Counted from the first letter of the stretch, positions 35,521 to 43,411 are shown. The stretch is 45,216 nucleotides of DNA from an uncultured Oscillibacter sp. (GCA_910576865.1 CAJTKE010000021.1:1-45216); one strand, 5' to 3'. The notes: generated by a model from the letters alone, not told the origin. Translations and numbers: made by a program.

Positions 35521-36657
35521 TTACACTTCCGCGTAGTGGCCCAGGAAGTGGAACTGGGCGCAGCTCCGCTCCATCTCCTCCAGACAGGCCCGGACGCTGG
35601 AATCCCGGAGGTCCGCCTCCAGCTCGATGAAGAAGATGAACTCGAAGTCGCTGCCGGAGACGGGGCAGGACTCCAGCTTGGTCATGTTGATGTCCAGGGC
35701 CGCCAGCTTGGAGAGAATTTCATAGAGGGCGCCGGGCTTGTTCTCAAAGGCGATGATGAGGCTGACCCGGCTGGCCCCGGCGTAGATCACCGGGTCCTTG
35801 GCCACGCAGATGAAGCGGGTGTAATTGTTGTCGCTGTTCTGGACCTTGTCGCTGAGGAGGTCCAGGCCGTAAAGCGCCGCGCAGGGGTGGGAGGAGATGG
35901 CGGCGGCGTGCCTGTTTCCGGACTCCGCCACCAGCTTCGCCGCCACGGCGGTGTTGTCGCAGGGGATGACCTTGACCCCCTTCAGCCCGTCCAGGAAGCG
36001 GCTGCACTGGCCGATGGCCTGGGGGTGGGAGTAGATTTCCGTCACGTCCTCCAGCTTCACCCCCGGCAGAGCCAGCAGCTCGTGCCGGATGCACAGGCGG
36101 GTGGAGCGGACGATGGTCAGGCTGTGCTCCTGCAAGAGTTCGTACACCGCCCGGACGGAGCCGTTGGAGCTGTTCTCAATGGGCAGGACGCCGAACCTGC
36201 AGAACCCCGCCTCCACGGCGGAGACCACCGCGTCGAAGGTCTTCACGTACATGATGCTTCCCCGGGGGAAGAGGCGGTCGCAGGCCGCCTGGGAGTTGCC
36301 CCCCTCGATGCCCTGGCAGGCCACCAGCCCCGTCTGGGGGAAGAGCTGGTCCCGGTTCTCCAGGCAGGCCCGGACCCGGGCCCCCACCTTGGTGGGCGCG
36401 TTGATGAGCTCCGCCTGCCGGGAGCGGGCCAGCTCGAAGAGGGTGGAGAAGAGGTGGTAGGCGTAGCGCTCCCGGGTTCCGGCGTTCTCCGTCACCCTGG
36501 CCAGGACGGCCCGCTCCCGCTCCTTGTTCAGAATGGGCAGATGGTGCTCGTTCTTGTAGGCGGCGATTTCCTCCGCCAGGTCCATGCGCTCCAGGAAGAG
36601 CTTCAGCAGCTGGTCGTCGACGGTGTCGATCTTGGCGCGAATGTCAGAAAGTTCCAT
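35521..36657 (-). CDS. pheA: Chorismate mutase/prephenate dehydratase (P-protein)
   Basis: Converts chorismate to prephenate and prephenate to phenylpyruvate. 378 residues: AroQ-type chorismate mutase (about 1-85, LSDIRAKIDTVDDQLLKLFLERM), prephenate dehydratase (about 108-285, LPIENSSNGSV, YSHPQAIGQC, NYTRFICV with the catalytic TRF at 280-282) and a C-terminal ACT domain (about 298-378). The Phe-binding ACT motifs are PGALYEIL and, where ESRP is usual, ESCP (329-332). The opening dehydratase motif is also altered (GIEGGNS). The start overlaps the aroC 3' end by 14 bases. GGAGG precedes the ATG. Confidence 0.95.
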   Translation of the reverse strand: MELSDIRAKIDTVDDQLLKLFLERMDLAEEIAAYKNEHHLPILNKERERAVLARVTENAGTRERYAYHLFSTLFELARSRQAELINAPTKVGARVRACLENRDQLFPQTGLVACQGIEGGNSQAACDRLFPRGSIMYVKTFDAVVSAVEAGFCRFGVLPIENSSNGSVRAVYELLQEHSLTIVRSTRLCIRHELLALPGVKLEDVTEIYSHPQAIGQCSRFLDGLKGVKVIPCDNTAVAAKLVAESGNRHAAAISSHPCAALYGLDLLSDKVQNSDNNYTRFICVAKDPVIYAGASRVSLIIAFENKPGALYEILSKLAALDINMTKLESCPVSGSDFEFIFFIELEADLRDSSVRACLEEMERSCAQFHFLGHYAEV

Positions 36658-37735
36658 GGTTTCCCTCCAAAAGCAAGTCTAACAGGACGGCGGCGGTCAC
36701 CGCCTCCACCACCGGGACGGCCCGGTGGGCGATGCAGGGGTCGTGCCGCCCGTGAATGGTCAGCTCCGCGTTTTCCAGCCGGGAGAGGCTGACGGTCCTC
36801 TGGGCCCTGCCGATGGACGGCGTGGGCTTGAACGCCGCCCGGAGGACCAGGGGCATGCCTGTGGTGATGCCCCCCAGGATGCCCCCGGCGTGGTTGGTCT
36901 CGGCCTGAATCCGGCCCTGCTCCACGACGAAGGCGTCGTTGTTCCCGGACCCCCGGAGTTCCGCGGCCCGGAAGCCCTCCCCGAACTCCAGGCCCTTCAC
37001 GGCGGGGATGCCGAAGAGGGCGGAGGCCAGACGGTTCTCCACGCCCTCGAACATGGGGTCCCCCAGCCCCGGGGGCAGGCCGACGGCGGCGCACTCCACC
37101 ACGCCCCCCACGCTGTCCAGGTCGTTTTTCGCCGCCAGGACGGCAGCCCGCATCCGCTCCCCCGCCGCCTCATCCAGAACGGGAAAGGGCCTGGCGGCGA
37201 GTTCCTCAAAGAGCGCCGCCGTGGGATACAGGGGAAACGGCGCGTCGGTAATCCCCGCCGCGGCGGCCAGATGGGCCCCCACGAAGATTCCCCGCCGGGC
37301 CAGAATCTGCTTGGCAATGCCCCCGGCCACGCACAGGGGGGCCGTCAGGCGGCCGGAGAAGTGCCCGCCGCCCCGCATGTCGGCATGTCCCCCCCACTTG
37401 ACCCAGGCGGTGAAATCCGCGTGGCCCGGCCGGGGCTTGTCGGCAAGCTCCCCGTAGTCCCGGGAGCGCTGGTCGGCGTTGGGGATGACGGCGCACAGCG
37501 GCGCGCCGCAGGTCTTTCCGTCCTCCAGGCCGGAGAGGAACTCCGGGATGTCCGTCTCCTTCCGGGCGGTGGACAGGGGTCCGCTCCCCGGCCTCCGGCG
37601 GTCCAGGAAGCGCTGCAGCGCCGCCAGGTCGATCTCCTCTCCGGCGGGGAGGCCGTCCACCACCACGCCGATGGCCCGCCCGTGGGACTGGCCGAAGACG
37701 CTGACGTGGAGAATTTTTCCAAATTCAGAGGACAT
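36644..37735 (-). CDS. aroC: Chorismate synthase
   Basis: Forms chorismate from EPSP with reduced FMN as catalyst. 363 residues of normal length. Family motifs: the first HISTIDINE-type segment FGQSHGRAIGVVVDG, RRRPGSGPLSTARKETD, PRPGHADFTAWVKWG with HADMRGGGHFSGRLTAP, LDSVGGVVECAAVGLPPGLGDPMF and the C-terminal GRHDPCIAHRAVPVVEA. The ATG at 37735 has GGGAGG eight bases before it; a GTG at 37744 abuts the SD and is less likely. Overlaps aroA by about 11 bases and pheA by 14, so translation is coupled. Confidence 0.96.
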   Translation of the reverse strand: MSSEFGKILHVSVFGQSHGRAIGVVVDGLPAGEEIDLAALQRFLDRRRPGSGPLSTARKETDIPEFLSGLEDGKTCGAPLCAVIPNADQRSRDYGELADKPRPGHADFTAWVKWGGHADMRGGGHFSGRLTAPLCVAGGIAKQILARRGIFVGAHLAAAAGITDAPFPLYPTAALFEELAARPFPVLDEAAGERMRAAVLAAKNDLDSVGGVVECAAVGLPPGLGDPMFEGVENRLASALFGIPAVKGLEFGEGFRAAELRGSGNNDAFVVEQGRIQAETNHAGGILGGITTGMPLVLRAAFKPTPSIGRAQRTVSLSRLENAELTIHGRHDPCIAHRAVPVVEAVTAAVLLDLLLEGNHGTF

Positions 37736-38948
37736 GGACCGCACCTCCCAAATCTTCGTAATCCCGCCAGAAGCCGGGATAGGACTTCTTCACCGCCTCG
37801 GCCCCCCGGATGGTCACCGGGCCCTGGCAGCGGGTGGCGGCGATGGCGGCGGCCATGACGATGCGGTGGTCGTTGGCCCCGTCCACCGTGCCGCCGGGGA
37901 GGGTGGAGACGCCGTAGACCGTCAGGCCGTCCTCCTCCTCGCTGACCGCGCCCCCCAGGGCTTTCAGCATTTGGGCCACGGTGGTGAGGCGGTCGCTCTC
38001 CTTCAGCCGCAGGCGGGCGGCGTGGGTGAAGCGGGTGGTTCCCCGCCGGACCGCCGCCATCACCGCCAGGGGGGGCAGCAGGTCCGGGCAGTCGGAGAGG
38101 TTGATCTTCACCTCCCCGGTGAGGGCCAGCTTTTTATGGTGGCCCACCACCGCCGCGTCCCCCTGGGCGGACTGGCCCTTGAGCCCCCGGAGCCGCAGAT
38201 TGCTCCCCAGGGCGATGGCGGCGTACCAGAACGCCGCCTGGGACCAGTCGGCCTCCACGGTCTCCTCAAAGGGGGCGTAGACCCCCGGCTCGACGCCGAA
38301 GCCATTGAGGGCCGGGGACCAGCGGACCTGGACGCCCGCCCGGGCCAGCACGCCCATGGTCATGGAGACGTAGGAGGCGGACTCCAGCTTCGTGGTGCTG
38401 AGAACCACGCTGGGCCCGTCCAGCAGGGGCAGGGCCATGAGAAGCCCCGTGAAGAACTGGCTGGACACGTCCCCCCGGAGGCGGTACTCCCCGGGAGTCA
38501 GGGTCCCCCGGACGGCCAGGACGCCGTCCCTTTGGGCGTAGGCCACGCCCTTCTGGTCAAAGAGGTCGAAGTAGGGCTGCTGGGGCCGCTCCATCAGCCG
38601 CCCCCGGCCGGTGAACACCCCGCCCCCCTCCACCGCCAGGGCCAGGGGAATCAGAAAGCGCAGGGTGGACCCGGACTCCCCGCAGTCGAATTGGGGCGGG
38701 TCCCCGAAGGGGCGGCGCTCCCCGCCGATGCCGGACACCCGGAGGCGGTTCTCCGTGGACTCCCAGGAGGCCCCCAGGGCCTTCATGCAGCGGAGGGTGG
38801 CCTCGATGTCCTCGGAGAAGGCGGCGTTTTTGATGGTGCTGGTCCCCGCCGCCAGGGAGGCGGCGAGAATCCACCGGTGGGCCAGGGACTTGCTGGGGGG
38901 CGGCGTGACGACGCCGGAGAGGCGCCGGGGGGTGATCCTGACGTCCAT
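37725..38948 (-). CDS. aroA: 3-phosphoshikimate 1-carboxyvinyltransferase (EPSP synthase)
   Basis: Joins shikimate-3-phosphate and PEP to give EPSP. 407 residues, two inside-out alpha/beta domains. Visible motifs: PPSKSLAHRW (substrate Lys, N-terminal), GESGSTLRFLIPLA (PEP region, in place of the E. coli-type GNAGT), GDVSSQFFTGLLMALP, SDCPDLLPPLAVMAA and RLKESDRL. The GESGST variant is common in Clostridia. The ATG directly abuts the aroB stop codon. Confidence 0.95.
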   Translation of the reverse strand: MDVRITPRRLSGVVTPPPSKSLAHRWILAASLAAGTSTIKNAAFSEDIEATLRCMKALGASWESTENRLRVSGIGGERRPFGDPPQFDCGESGSTLRFLIPLALAVEGGGVFTGRGRLMERPQQPYFDLFDQKGVAYAQRDGVLAVRGTLTPGEYRLRGDVSSQFFTGLLMALPLLDGPSVVLSTTKLESASYVSMTMGVLARAGVQVRWSPALNGFGVEPGVYAPFEETVEADWSQAAFWYAAIALGSNLRLRGLKGQSAQGDAAVVGHHKKLALTGEVKINLSDCPDLLPPLAVMAAVRRGTTRFTHAARLRLKESDRLTTVAQMLKALGGAVSEEEDGLTVYGVSTLPGGTVDGANDHRIVMAAAIAATRCQGPVTIRGAEAVKKSYPGFWRDYEDLGGAVHVL

Positions 38949-40007
38949 CTACGCCTCCCATCCCGCCCGGATGACGGACAGCAGCTCCGTCACGGGCATG
39001 GTTTTCAATTCGCACAGGCCGACCTTCTTGGGGACCACGATGGTGATGGAGTCCCCGGCGCGCTTCTTGTCCGCCAGGGCCGCCTCCGCCAGGGCCTCGG
39101 GGGAGTACTCCGCCGAGACGGGCAGGGCGTTCTTCGCGAGACACGCGCAGATTCGCTCCGCGATGGGCTCCGCCGTCCAGTTCAGCCGCTCCGCCGCCCG
39201 GGCGATGACGGCCAGCCCCGCCGCCACGGCGTGGCCGTGGGGGATGGCGTAGCCGCTGCACTTCTCAATGGCGTGGCCCACGGTGTGGCCCAGGTTCAGG
39301 AGCTTCCGCTCCCCCTGTTCCTTCTCGTCCCGCTCCACCACGCCGGCCTTGCAGGCCACGCACCGGGCGACGACCGACCCCGGGTCCGCTTTCAGCGTCC
39401 CGTCCTCGAAGAGGGCGAAGAGGCTCTCGTCGCACAGGACGCCGGTCTTGATGGCCTCCGCCGCCCCGTCGGCGAAGACGGCGGGGGGGAGGGTCCTCAG
39501 ACAGTCCGTGTCACAGAGGACGGCGGCGGGCTGGAGGAAGGCCCCGGCCAGGTTCTTCCCGGCTCTCAGGTCGATGGCGGTCTTGCCCCCCACGGAGGAG
39601 TCCACGGCGGACAGCAGGGTGGTGGGCATCTGCACATACCGGATGCCCCGGAGGTACACGGCGGCGGCGAAGCCCGCCATGTCCCCCACGACCCCGCCCC
39701 CCAGGGCCACAAGGCAGTCGGAGCGGGTCAGGTGCTCCGTGGCCAGGAACTCCAGGATATCCGACAGGGTCTCGAAGTTCTTGCTTCCCTCCCCGGCGGG
39801 GAAGGTGAAGGCGCTCACGGGAAAACCCGCGGCTTTCAGGCTCTCCGTCACGGCCTCCAGGTACAGGGGGCCCACGGTGGAGTCCGTCACCACGGCAATA
39901 CGGCAGGGGGGAAGGACCTCCTTCAGCCGCGCCCCGCAGTCCCGCAAAAGGCCCGGGCCGATGGTGACGGCGTAGGCGGGGTTCGTGTTGACCGGTATTG
40001 TCTTCAT
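38949..40007 (-). CDS. aroB: 3-dehydroquinate synthase
   Basis: Zinc/NAD enzyme that cyclises DAHP to 3-dehydroquinate. 352 residues. NAD-binding GGGVVGDMAGFAAAVYLRGI, QMPTTLLSAVDSSVGGKT, and the metal ligands in GAAEAIKTG (Glu), NLGHTVGHAIE and HGHAVAAG (His) are all present. Its ATG overlaps the tyrA stop (ATGA) and its own stop touches the aroA start. Confidence 0.96.
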   Translation of the reverse strand: MKTIPVNTNPAYAVTIGPGLLRDCGARLKEVLPPCRIAVVTDSTVGPLYLEAVTESLKAAGFPVSAFTFPAGEGSKNFETLSDILEFLATEHLTRSDCLVALGGGVVGDMAGFAAAVYLRGIRYVQMPTTLLSAVDSSVGGKTAIDLRAGKNLAGAFLQPAAVLCDTDCLRTLPPAVFADGAAEAIKTGVLCDESLFALFEDGTLKADPGSVVARCVACKAGVVERDEKEQGERKLLNLGHTVGHAIEKCSGYAIPHGHAVAAGLAVIARAAERLNWTAEPIAERICACLAKNALPVSAEYSPEALAEAALADKKRAGDSITIVVPKKVGLCELKTMPVTELLSVIRAGWEA

Positions 40008-40843
40008 CAGCTTCCTCCCGCCGTGGCTTTCAGCTCCCGGCCCTCCTTCAGAAGGGCCCGGACACGCTCTGCGTCGCCGGATTTCAGCGCCGCCGAGTAG
40101 GCGGTCAGGTTTTCAATGAGGATGTCCAGCTCCTTCACCAGATAGTCCGCGTCGTCCAGAAACAGCTCCGTCCACATGTCCTCGTCCAGCCGGGCCACCC
40201 GGGTCATGTCCTGGAAGCTGCCGGCGGAGAAGCCCCGGCGGCGCTGGGCCTCGGGGGACTTCACGTAGGCGCTGGAGGTGATGTGGGCCAGCTGGGAGGT
40301 GAAGGCGATGATGCGGTCGTGCTCCTCCGGGTCCGAGAAGGTCAGCCCGGCGAAGCCCACGTCCAGGAAAAAGGCCTTCAGGGTCTCCAGCAGCTGCATG
40401 TCCGTCCGCTTGTCCGGGGTGAGGATCATGGAGGCCCCCACGTACAGGTCTTCGCTGGAGGAGGTGAAGCCCCCCCGCTCCCTGCCCGCCATGGGGTGCC
40501 CGCCGATGTAGGCGAAGCCGTGTTCCTCGGCGATGGGGGCCAGGGCCTCCACCACCACCCGCTTCACGCCGCAGAGGTCCACCAGAATGGCGGACCTGGA
40601 AATCTTGGCCGCGTGGTTCTGTACCCACTGTACCGCCGCCCCGGGGCAGATGGCCACCAGGATCAGGTCGCACGACGGCAGGTTCTCCTCTGTCAGAGGG
40701 GCGTCAATGGCCCCGCTCATCCGGGCCAGGGCCATGGTCTCCTGGTCCAGGTCCGCGCCGTAGACGGTGTGGGCCGTCCGGGCCTTGACGCTCTTGGCCA
40801 TGGAGCCGCCGATGAGCCCCAGGCCGACAATGCCGACTTTCAT
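40007..40843 (-). CDS. tyrA: Prephenate dehydrogenase
   Basis: NAD(P)-dependent oxidative decarboxylation of prephenate to 4-hydroxyphenylpyruvate on the tyrosine branch. 278 residues: Rossmann start MKVGIVGLGLIGGSMAKSV, GADLDQE (acidic residue after beta-2, suggesting NAD preference), GGHPMAGRERGGF with the catalytic-site His, and HITSSAY. There is no ACT domain, so feedback control must lie elsewhere, for example in the leader. GTAGGAGG precedes the ATG. Confidence 0.94.
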   Translation of the reverse strand: MKVGIVGLGLIGGSMAKSVKARTAHTVYGADLDQETMALARMSGAIDAPLTEENLPSCDLILVAICPGAAVQWVQNHAAKISRSAILVDLCGVKRVVVEALAPIAEEHGFAYIGGHPMAGRERGGFTSSSEDLYVGASMILTPDKRTDMQLLETLKAFFLDVGFAGLTFSDPEEHDRIIAFTSQLAHITSSAYVKSPEAQRRRGFSAGSFQDMTRVARLDEDMWTELFLDDADYLVKELDILIENLTAYSAALKSGDAERVRALLKEGRELKATAGGS

Positions 40844-40871
40844 AAATTCATCCTCCTACGTTGAACGATCC

Positions 40872-40917
40872 CAAAGCGGGGGACAGGCGGGCACAGAGGC
40901 CCGCCCCTACAAGCCGC
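40872..40917. repeat. Single GTAGGGG hairpin inside the aro operon, family A
   Basis: GGCGGGC-ACAGAG-GCCCGCC followed by CCTAC, in the 80-base gap between aroF and tyrA. The only family A unit here that lies within an operon. Confidence 0.6.
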
Positions 40918-40923
40918 CTGGAA

Positions 40924-41940
40924 TCAATCCTTATCCAGGTCTTTCATAAAGGCGTGGAGCTTCAGCAGCTTCCTGGCCAGGGGGTCGAAGACCTCCGGCT
41001 TCAGGGACTGGGGCCCGTCGCACAGGGCGTGGGCCGGGTCGTTGTGGACCTCGATCTGGAGGCCGTCGGCCCCGGCGGCCACGGCGGCCCGGGCCAGGGG
41101 CTCCACCAGCCAGTACTTGCCCGTGGCGTGGCTGGGGTCGATGATGATGGGCAGGTGGGTCAGGGTCCGCATGGCGGGAATGGTGGCCAGGTCCAGGGTG
41201 TTCCGGGTGAAGCTCTCGAAGGTCCGGATGCCCCGCTCGCAGAGAATCACGTTTTCGTTGCCGCTGGCCATGACGTACTCGGCGCTCATCAGCCACTCCT
41301 CATAGGTGGCGGACATGCCCCGCTTGATCATGACGGGCTTGTCCTGGTGCCCCACGGCCTTGAGGAGGTCGAAGTTCTGCATGTTCCGGGCCCCGATCTG
41401 GATGACGTCCACGTCGCGGAACAGGGGCAGCTGGGTCACGTCCATCAGCTCCGTCACGATGGGTAGCCCCGTCTCCTGCCGGGCCACCTTCAGATACTCG
41501 ATGCCCTTGGCCCCCAGGCCCTGGAAGGCGTAGGGGGAGGTCCGGGGCTTGAAGGCCCCGCCCCGGAGCATGGTGGCCCCGCTGGCCTTCACCGCCTTGG
41601 CGATGGCCACCACCTGCTCCTCGCTCTCCACGGAGCAGGGCCCCGCCATGATGGTCAGGGTGCCGCCGCCGATCCGGGTGTTTCCCACGGGGATGACGGT
41701 GTCCTCCGGGTGGAACTTCCGGTTGGCGTTCTTGTAGGGCTCCTGGACCCGCTTCACGTCCTGGACGATGTCCAGGGCGGCGATGAGGTCGATGTCCAGC
41801 TTGGAGGTGTCTCCCACCAGCCCCAGGATGGTGTTGGCCTCGCCGATGCTGGTGTGGATGGTGACGCCCTTCTCCTGAAGCCAGGAGATGAGGCTGTCCA
41901 GCTGGTCCCGGTTGGGGTTGTGCTTCAAAATGACGATCAT
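40924..41940 (-). CDS. aroF: 3-deoxy-7-phosphoheptulonate (DAHP) synthase, type I-beta with N-terminal regulatory domain
   Basis: First committed step: PEP plus erythrose-4-phosphate to DAHP. 338 residues. An N-terminal ferredoxin-like/ACT-like domain (about 1-70, MIVILKHNPNRDQLDSLISW) as in Thermotoga-type enzymes, then the barrel: IMAGPCSVES (metal Cys), RGGAFKPRTSPYAFQGLG, IGARNMQNF, LKRGM-type region IKRGMSA and IIDPSHATGK (metal His). The N-terminal domain in this subfamily mediates Tyr/Phe inhibition. AGGAGG stands before the ATG at 41940. First structural gene after the attenuator, so its synthesis should follow Phe/Tyr-tRNA charging. Confidence 0.95.
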   Translation of the reverse strand: MIVILKHNPNRDQLDSLISWLQEKGVTIHTSIGEANTILGLVGDTSKLDIDLIAALDIVQDVKRVQEPYKNANRKFHPEDTVIPVGNTRIGGGTLTIMAGPCSVESEEQVVAIAKAVKASGATMLRGGAFKPRTSPYAFQGLGAKGIEYLKVARQETGLPIVTELMDVTQLPLFRDVDVIQIGARNMQNFDLLKAVGHQDKPVMIKRGMSATYEEWLMSAEYVMASGNENVILCERGIRTFESFTRNTLDLATIPAMRTLTHLPIIIDPSHATGKYWLVEPLARAAVAAGADGLQIEVHNDPAHALCDGPQSLKPEVFDPLARKLLKLHAFMKDLDKD

Positions 41941-41980
41941 GGCGGATTCCTCCTGAATGAAGTTCGTGTCCGGGGAATGC

Positions 41981-42012
41981 AAAAAGGCCCGCAGCCGGTC
42001 TGGCTGCGGGCC
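41981..42012 (-). terminator. Attenuator terminator of the aro operon
   Basis: Minus-strand GGCCCGCAGCC (42012-42002), loop AGACC, GGCTGCGGGCC (41996-41986), then TTTTT. Perfect 11-bp stem 37 bases after the leader peptide stop and 41 bases before aroF. Confidence 0.95.
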
Positions 42013-42075
42013 GCTTCGATCCCGATCTCTCCTGAAAGGGCCGGAAGCTCACACACGCTCGTTGTCAGCCAAACC
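41997..42075 (-). promoter_or_regulatory. Antiterminator pairing of the aro attenuator
   Basis: GGTTTGGCTG (42075-42066), lying in leader codons 26-29, is complementary over 10 bases (one G-U) to CAGCCAGACC (42006-41997). The latter is the inner half of the terminator's 5' arm plus its loop, so the two pairings exclude each other. A separate upstream hairpin, GCTTTACC/GGTAAGGC (42104-42083), lies within the leader ORF. Confidence 0.8.
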
Positions 42076-42150
42076 ACGAAAAGCCTTACCAAAGTAGGTA
42101 AAGCTAAAGTAGGAAAAGCCGTATTCAGCGGTGCGGGCAATGGCGGTCAT
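42049..42150 (-). CDS. Phe/Tyr-rich leader peptide of the aro operon
   Basis: 33-residue ORF, ATG at 42150, TGA at 42051-42049, with AAGGGG upstream. Codons 10-24 read YGFSYFSFTYFGKAF: five Phe (all TTT) and three Tyr (all TAC) in fifteen codons. TTT stands out in a genome that prefers TTC. The peptide has no other evident function. Position and composition are those of a ribosome-stalling leader: low charged tRNA-Phe or tRNA-Tyr would halt the ribosome there, leaving codons 26-29 free to form the antiterminator. If translation reaches the stop, the ribosome covers that segment and the terminator forms. Confidence 0.92.
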   Translation of the reverse strand: MTAIARTAEYGFSYFSFTYFGKAFRGLADNERV

Positions 42151-42186
42151 GGTCAGGTTCCCCTTTGACTCTTTAGATGTTTAAAG

Positions 42187-42215
42187 CATAACACAAGGCT
42201 TGGGAAATGGAAATT
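42187..42215 (-). promoter_or_regulatory. Probable promoter of the aro operon
   Basis: Minus-strand -35-like TTTCCA, 17-base spacer and -10-like TATGCT preceded by TGT (extended -10), about 40 bases before the leader peptide start. The -35 match is weak. Confidence 0.5.
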
Positions 42216-42290
42216 GTGAGTTTTTACAAATGAGAGCGGCTTACCCGGCGGACAATTATGGAGCTTGCGCAAAAACTTTGAAATCATGTA

Positions 42291-42375
42291 GGGGAGGGGC
42301 TCCGCCCCCTCCCGTCCTTCTCCGGGACTGCCGCGCTTTCAGGAAACGGGCCGGGACAGAGCCCGGCCCCTACGG
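42291..42375. repeat. GTAGGGG hairpin pair, family A (opposite arrangement)
   Basis: GTAGGGG with AGGGGCTCCGCCCCCT at the left, and GGGCCGGG-ACAGAG-CCCGGCCC with CCTAC at the right; here the constant tails point outward. It lies between the aro promoter and the phospholipase-like gene. Confidence 0.65.
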
Positions 42376-42415
42376 GATGTCCGGCTGGAAGCGGGGCAAA
42401 AGAAGGGAGCGGGCG

Positions 42416-42961
42416 TCAAGCCGCCGGCAAACACCCCGCCATCAGCAGGCTGGTGGCCTTGAGGATGTAGCTGGCGTCCCGGACCATGCTGGCCCGGGTG
42501 GCCATGTACTGCTCGTGAAGCTCCTCCAGGGCGGCGACGAGGTCCCGGCGGGCCTGCTGGCGGCGGAGGTGCTGGTGGGCCAGATACCCCCGCATGAAGA
42601 GGCGGAAATCCGTCTCGTAATTGTGGTGGTCCAGCATGGTGTCCGGATAGTCCGGGTTGTGGGGGTATGTATAGGCGTCGGCCAGATAGTGGGTCAGCTT
42701 GCCCAGGGTGTAGTAATGCCACATGGTCCACCGCCGGCGGCGCTGGAGCTTCTGAATCCGGGCGTTGATGTAGGCCCGGGAGTTGTCGTAGTTGTGCCCC
42801 TTGAGCTTGTTGTAGTGGATGGAGCCCTTCAGATAGCTGAAGGGGTTCACATCCGGCTCAAAGGAACCGAAGAGGAAGGCCAGCTCAAAGCGCCGGGCGG
42901 AAAAGCCCGTTTCCGTCTTCAGCAGGGCGCGGGCCAGCAGGGTGTGGGTTCGTTTCTGCAA
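42416..42961 (-). CDS. Zinc-dependent phospholipase C-like protein
   Basis: 181 residues, all-helical, resembling the zinc-dependent phospholipase C/S1-P1 nuclease superfamily (PF00882 type). FLFGSFEPDVNPFSYLKGS near the N-terminus supplies the Asp ligand. H50, GHNYDN, YYTLGKLTHYLADAYTYPHN and DHHNYE supply the His/Asp/Glu ligands expected for a trinuclear zinc site. There is no signal peptide, unlike secreted toxins, so it is probably a cytoplasmic hydrolase of unknown substrate. The start is a TTG at 42961 with AGGAGG eight bases before it, 2 bases after the preceding stop, so the two genes form an operon. Confidence 0.8.
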   Translation of the reverse strand: MQKRTHTLLARALLKTETGFSARRFELAFLFGSFEPDVNPFSYLKGSIHYNKLKGHNYDNSRAYINARIQKLQRRRRWTMWHYYTLGKLTHYLADAYTYPHNPDYPDTMLDHHNYETDFRLFMRGYLAHQHLRRQQARRDLVAALEELHEQYMATRASMVRDASYILKATSLLMAGCLPAA

Positions 42962-42963
42962 AG

Positions 42964-43329
42964 TTAGCTCCTCCTAACCGCAAGAGTAGGTTCAGTATAG
43001 CATATTCTCCGACGGAACGCAAGGGGAAGAGCGAAAAAAATGACCCCGGAAAATTGTATGAACTTACAATTTTGCGCTTGGAAGTCGTGGCGTTCCCCGC
43101 CGTCGGAGCCAATTTCTTCATAAATCTGCACGATTTTCTCGATCCTCATGAAGCAGTTCGCGTCATCCAGGCTGTCGTCCTTCAAAACGTTCCGGATCTC
43201 CTCCAGGGCCCGGCAGGCGGCGCTGTCCATCAGCCCCACCATCAGAAACATCACCTGTTCCGGAGTGGGGGCGGTGGCCTGCCGCATTTTTTCAAAAAAC
43301 CCGTATATCATAGACTCGTAGAAATTCAT
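42964..43329 (-). CDS. Small protein of unknown function
   Basis: 121 residues from the ATG at 43329 (GGAGG five bases upstream). The N-terminal 80 residues are helical (MNFYESMIYGFFEKMRQ, EEIRNVLKDDSLDDANCFMRIEKIVQIYEEIG). The C-terminal tail, basic and hydrophobic (VIFFALPLAFRRR), looks less conserved. I recognise no family. It is co-transcribed with the phospholipase-like gene and diverges from a helix-turn-helix regulator. A 24-base inverted repeat (43050-43073) falls inside its 3' part. Confidence 0.6.
   Translation of the reverse strand: MNFYESMIYGFFEKMRQATAPTPEQVMFLMVGLMDSAACRALEEIRNVLKDDSLDDANCFMRIEKIVQIYEEIGSDGGERHDFQAQNCKFIQFSGVIFFALPLAFRRRICYTEPTLAVRRS
43050..43073. repeat. Perfect 9-bp inverted repeat
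   Basis: AAAATTGTA, six bases, TACAATTTT, within the 3' part of the small gene at 42964-43329. It is AT-rich and unlike the surrounding GC-rich sequence. Confidence 0.5.
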
Positions 43330-43356
43330 ATGTACCTCCAAACATTTATGTAATGT

Positions 43357-43386
43357 ATTTTAACGGATTCCCCATGCTAAAGTCAA
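43357..43386 (-). promoter_or_regulatory. Promoter of the small gene/phospholipase-like operon
   Basis: Minus-strand TTGACT (43386-43381), 18-base spacer, TAAAAT (43362-43357), 28 bases before the start codon. Confidence 0.65.
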
Positions 43387-43394
43387 GCAAAAAT

Positions 43395-43411
43395 ACGTCA
43401 CATAAACGTAG
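43395..43411. promoter_or_regulatory. Possible operator between divergent genes
   Basis: TACGT, seven bases, ACGTA, about ten bases before the start of the XRE-family regulator and just upstream of the divergent promoter. Position suits autoregulation; no binding evidence. Confidence 0.35.
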
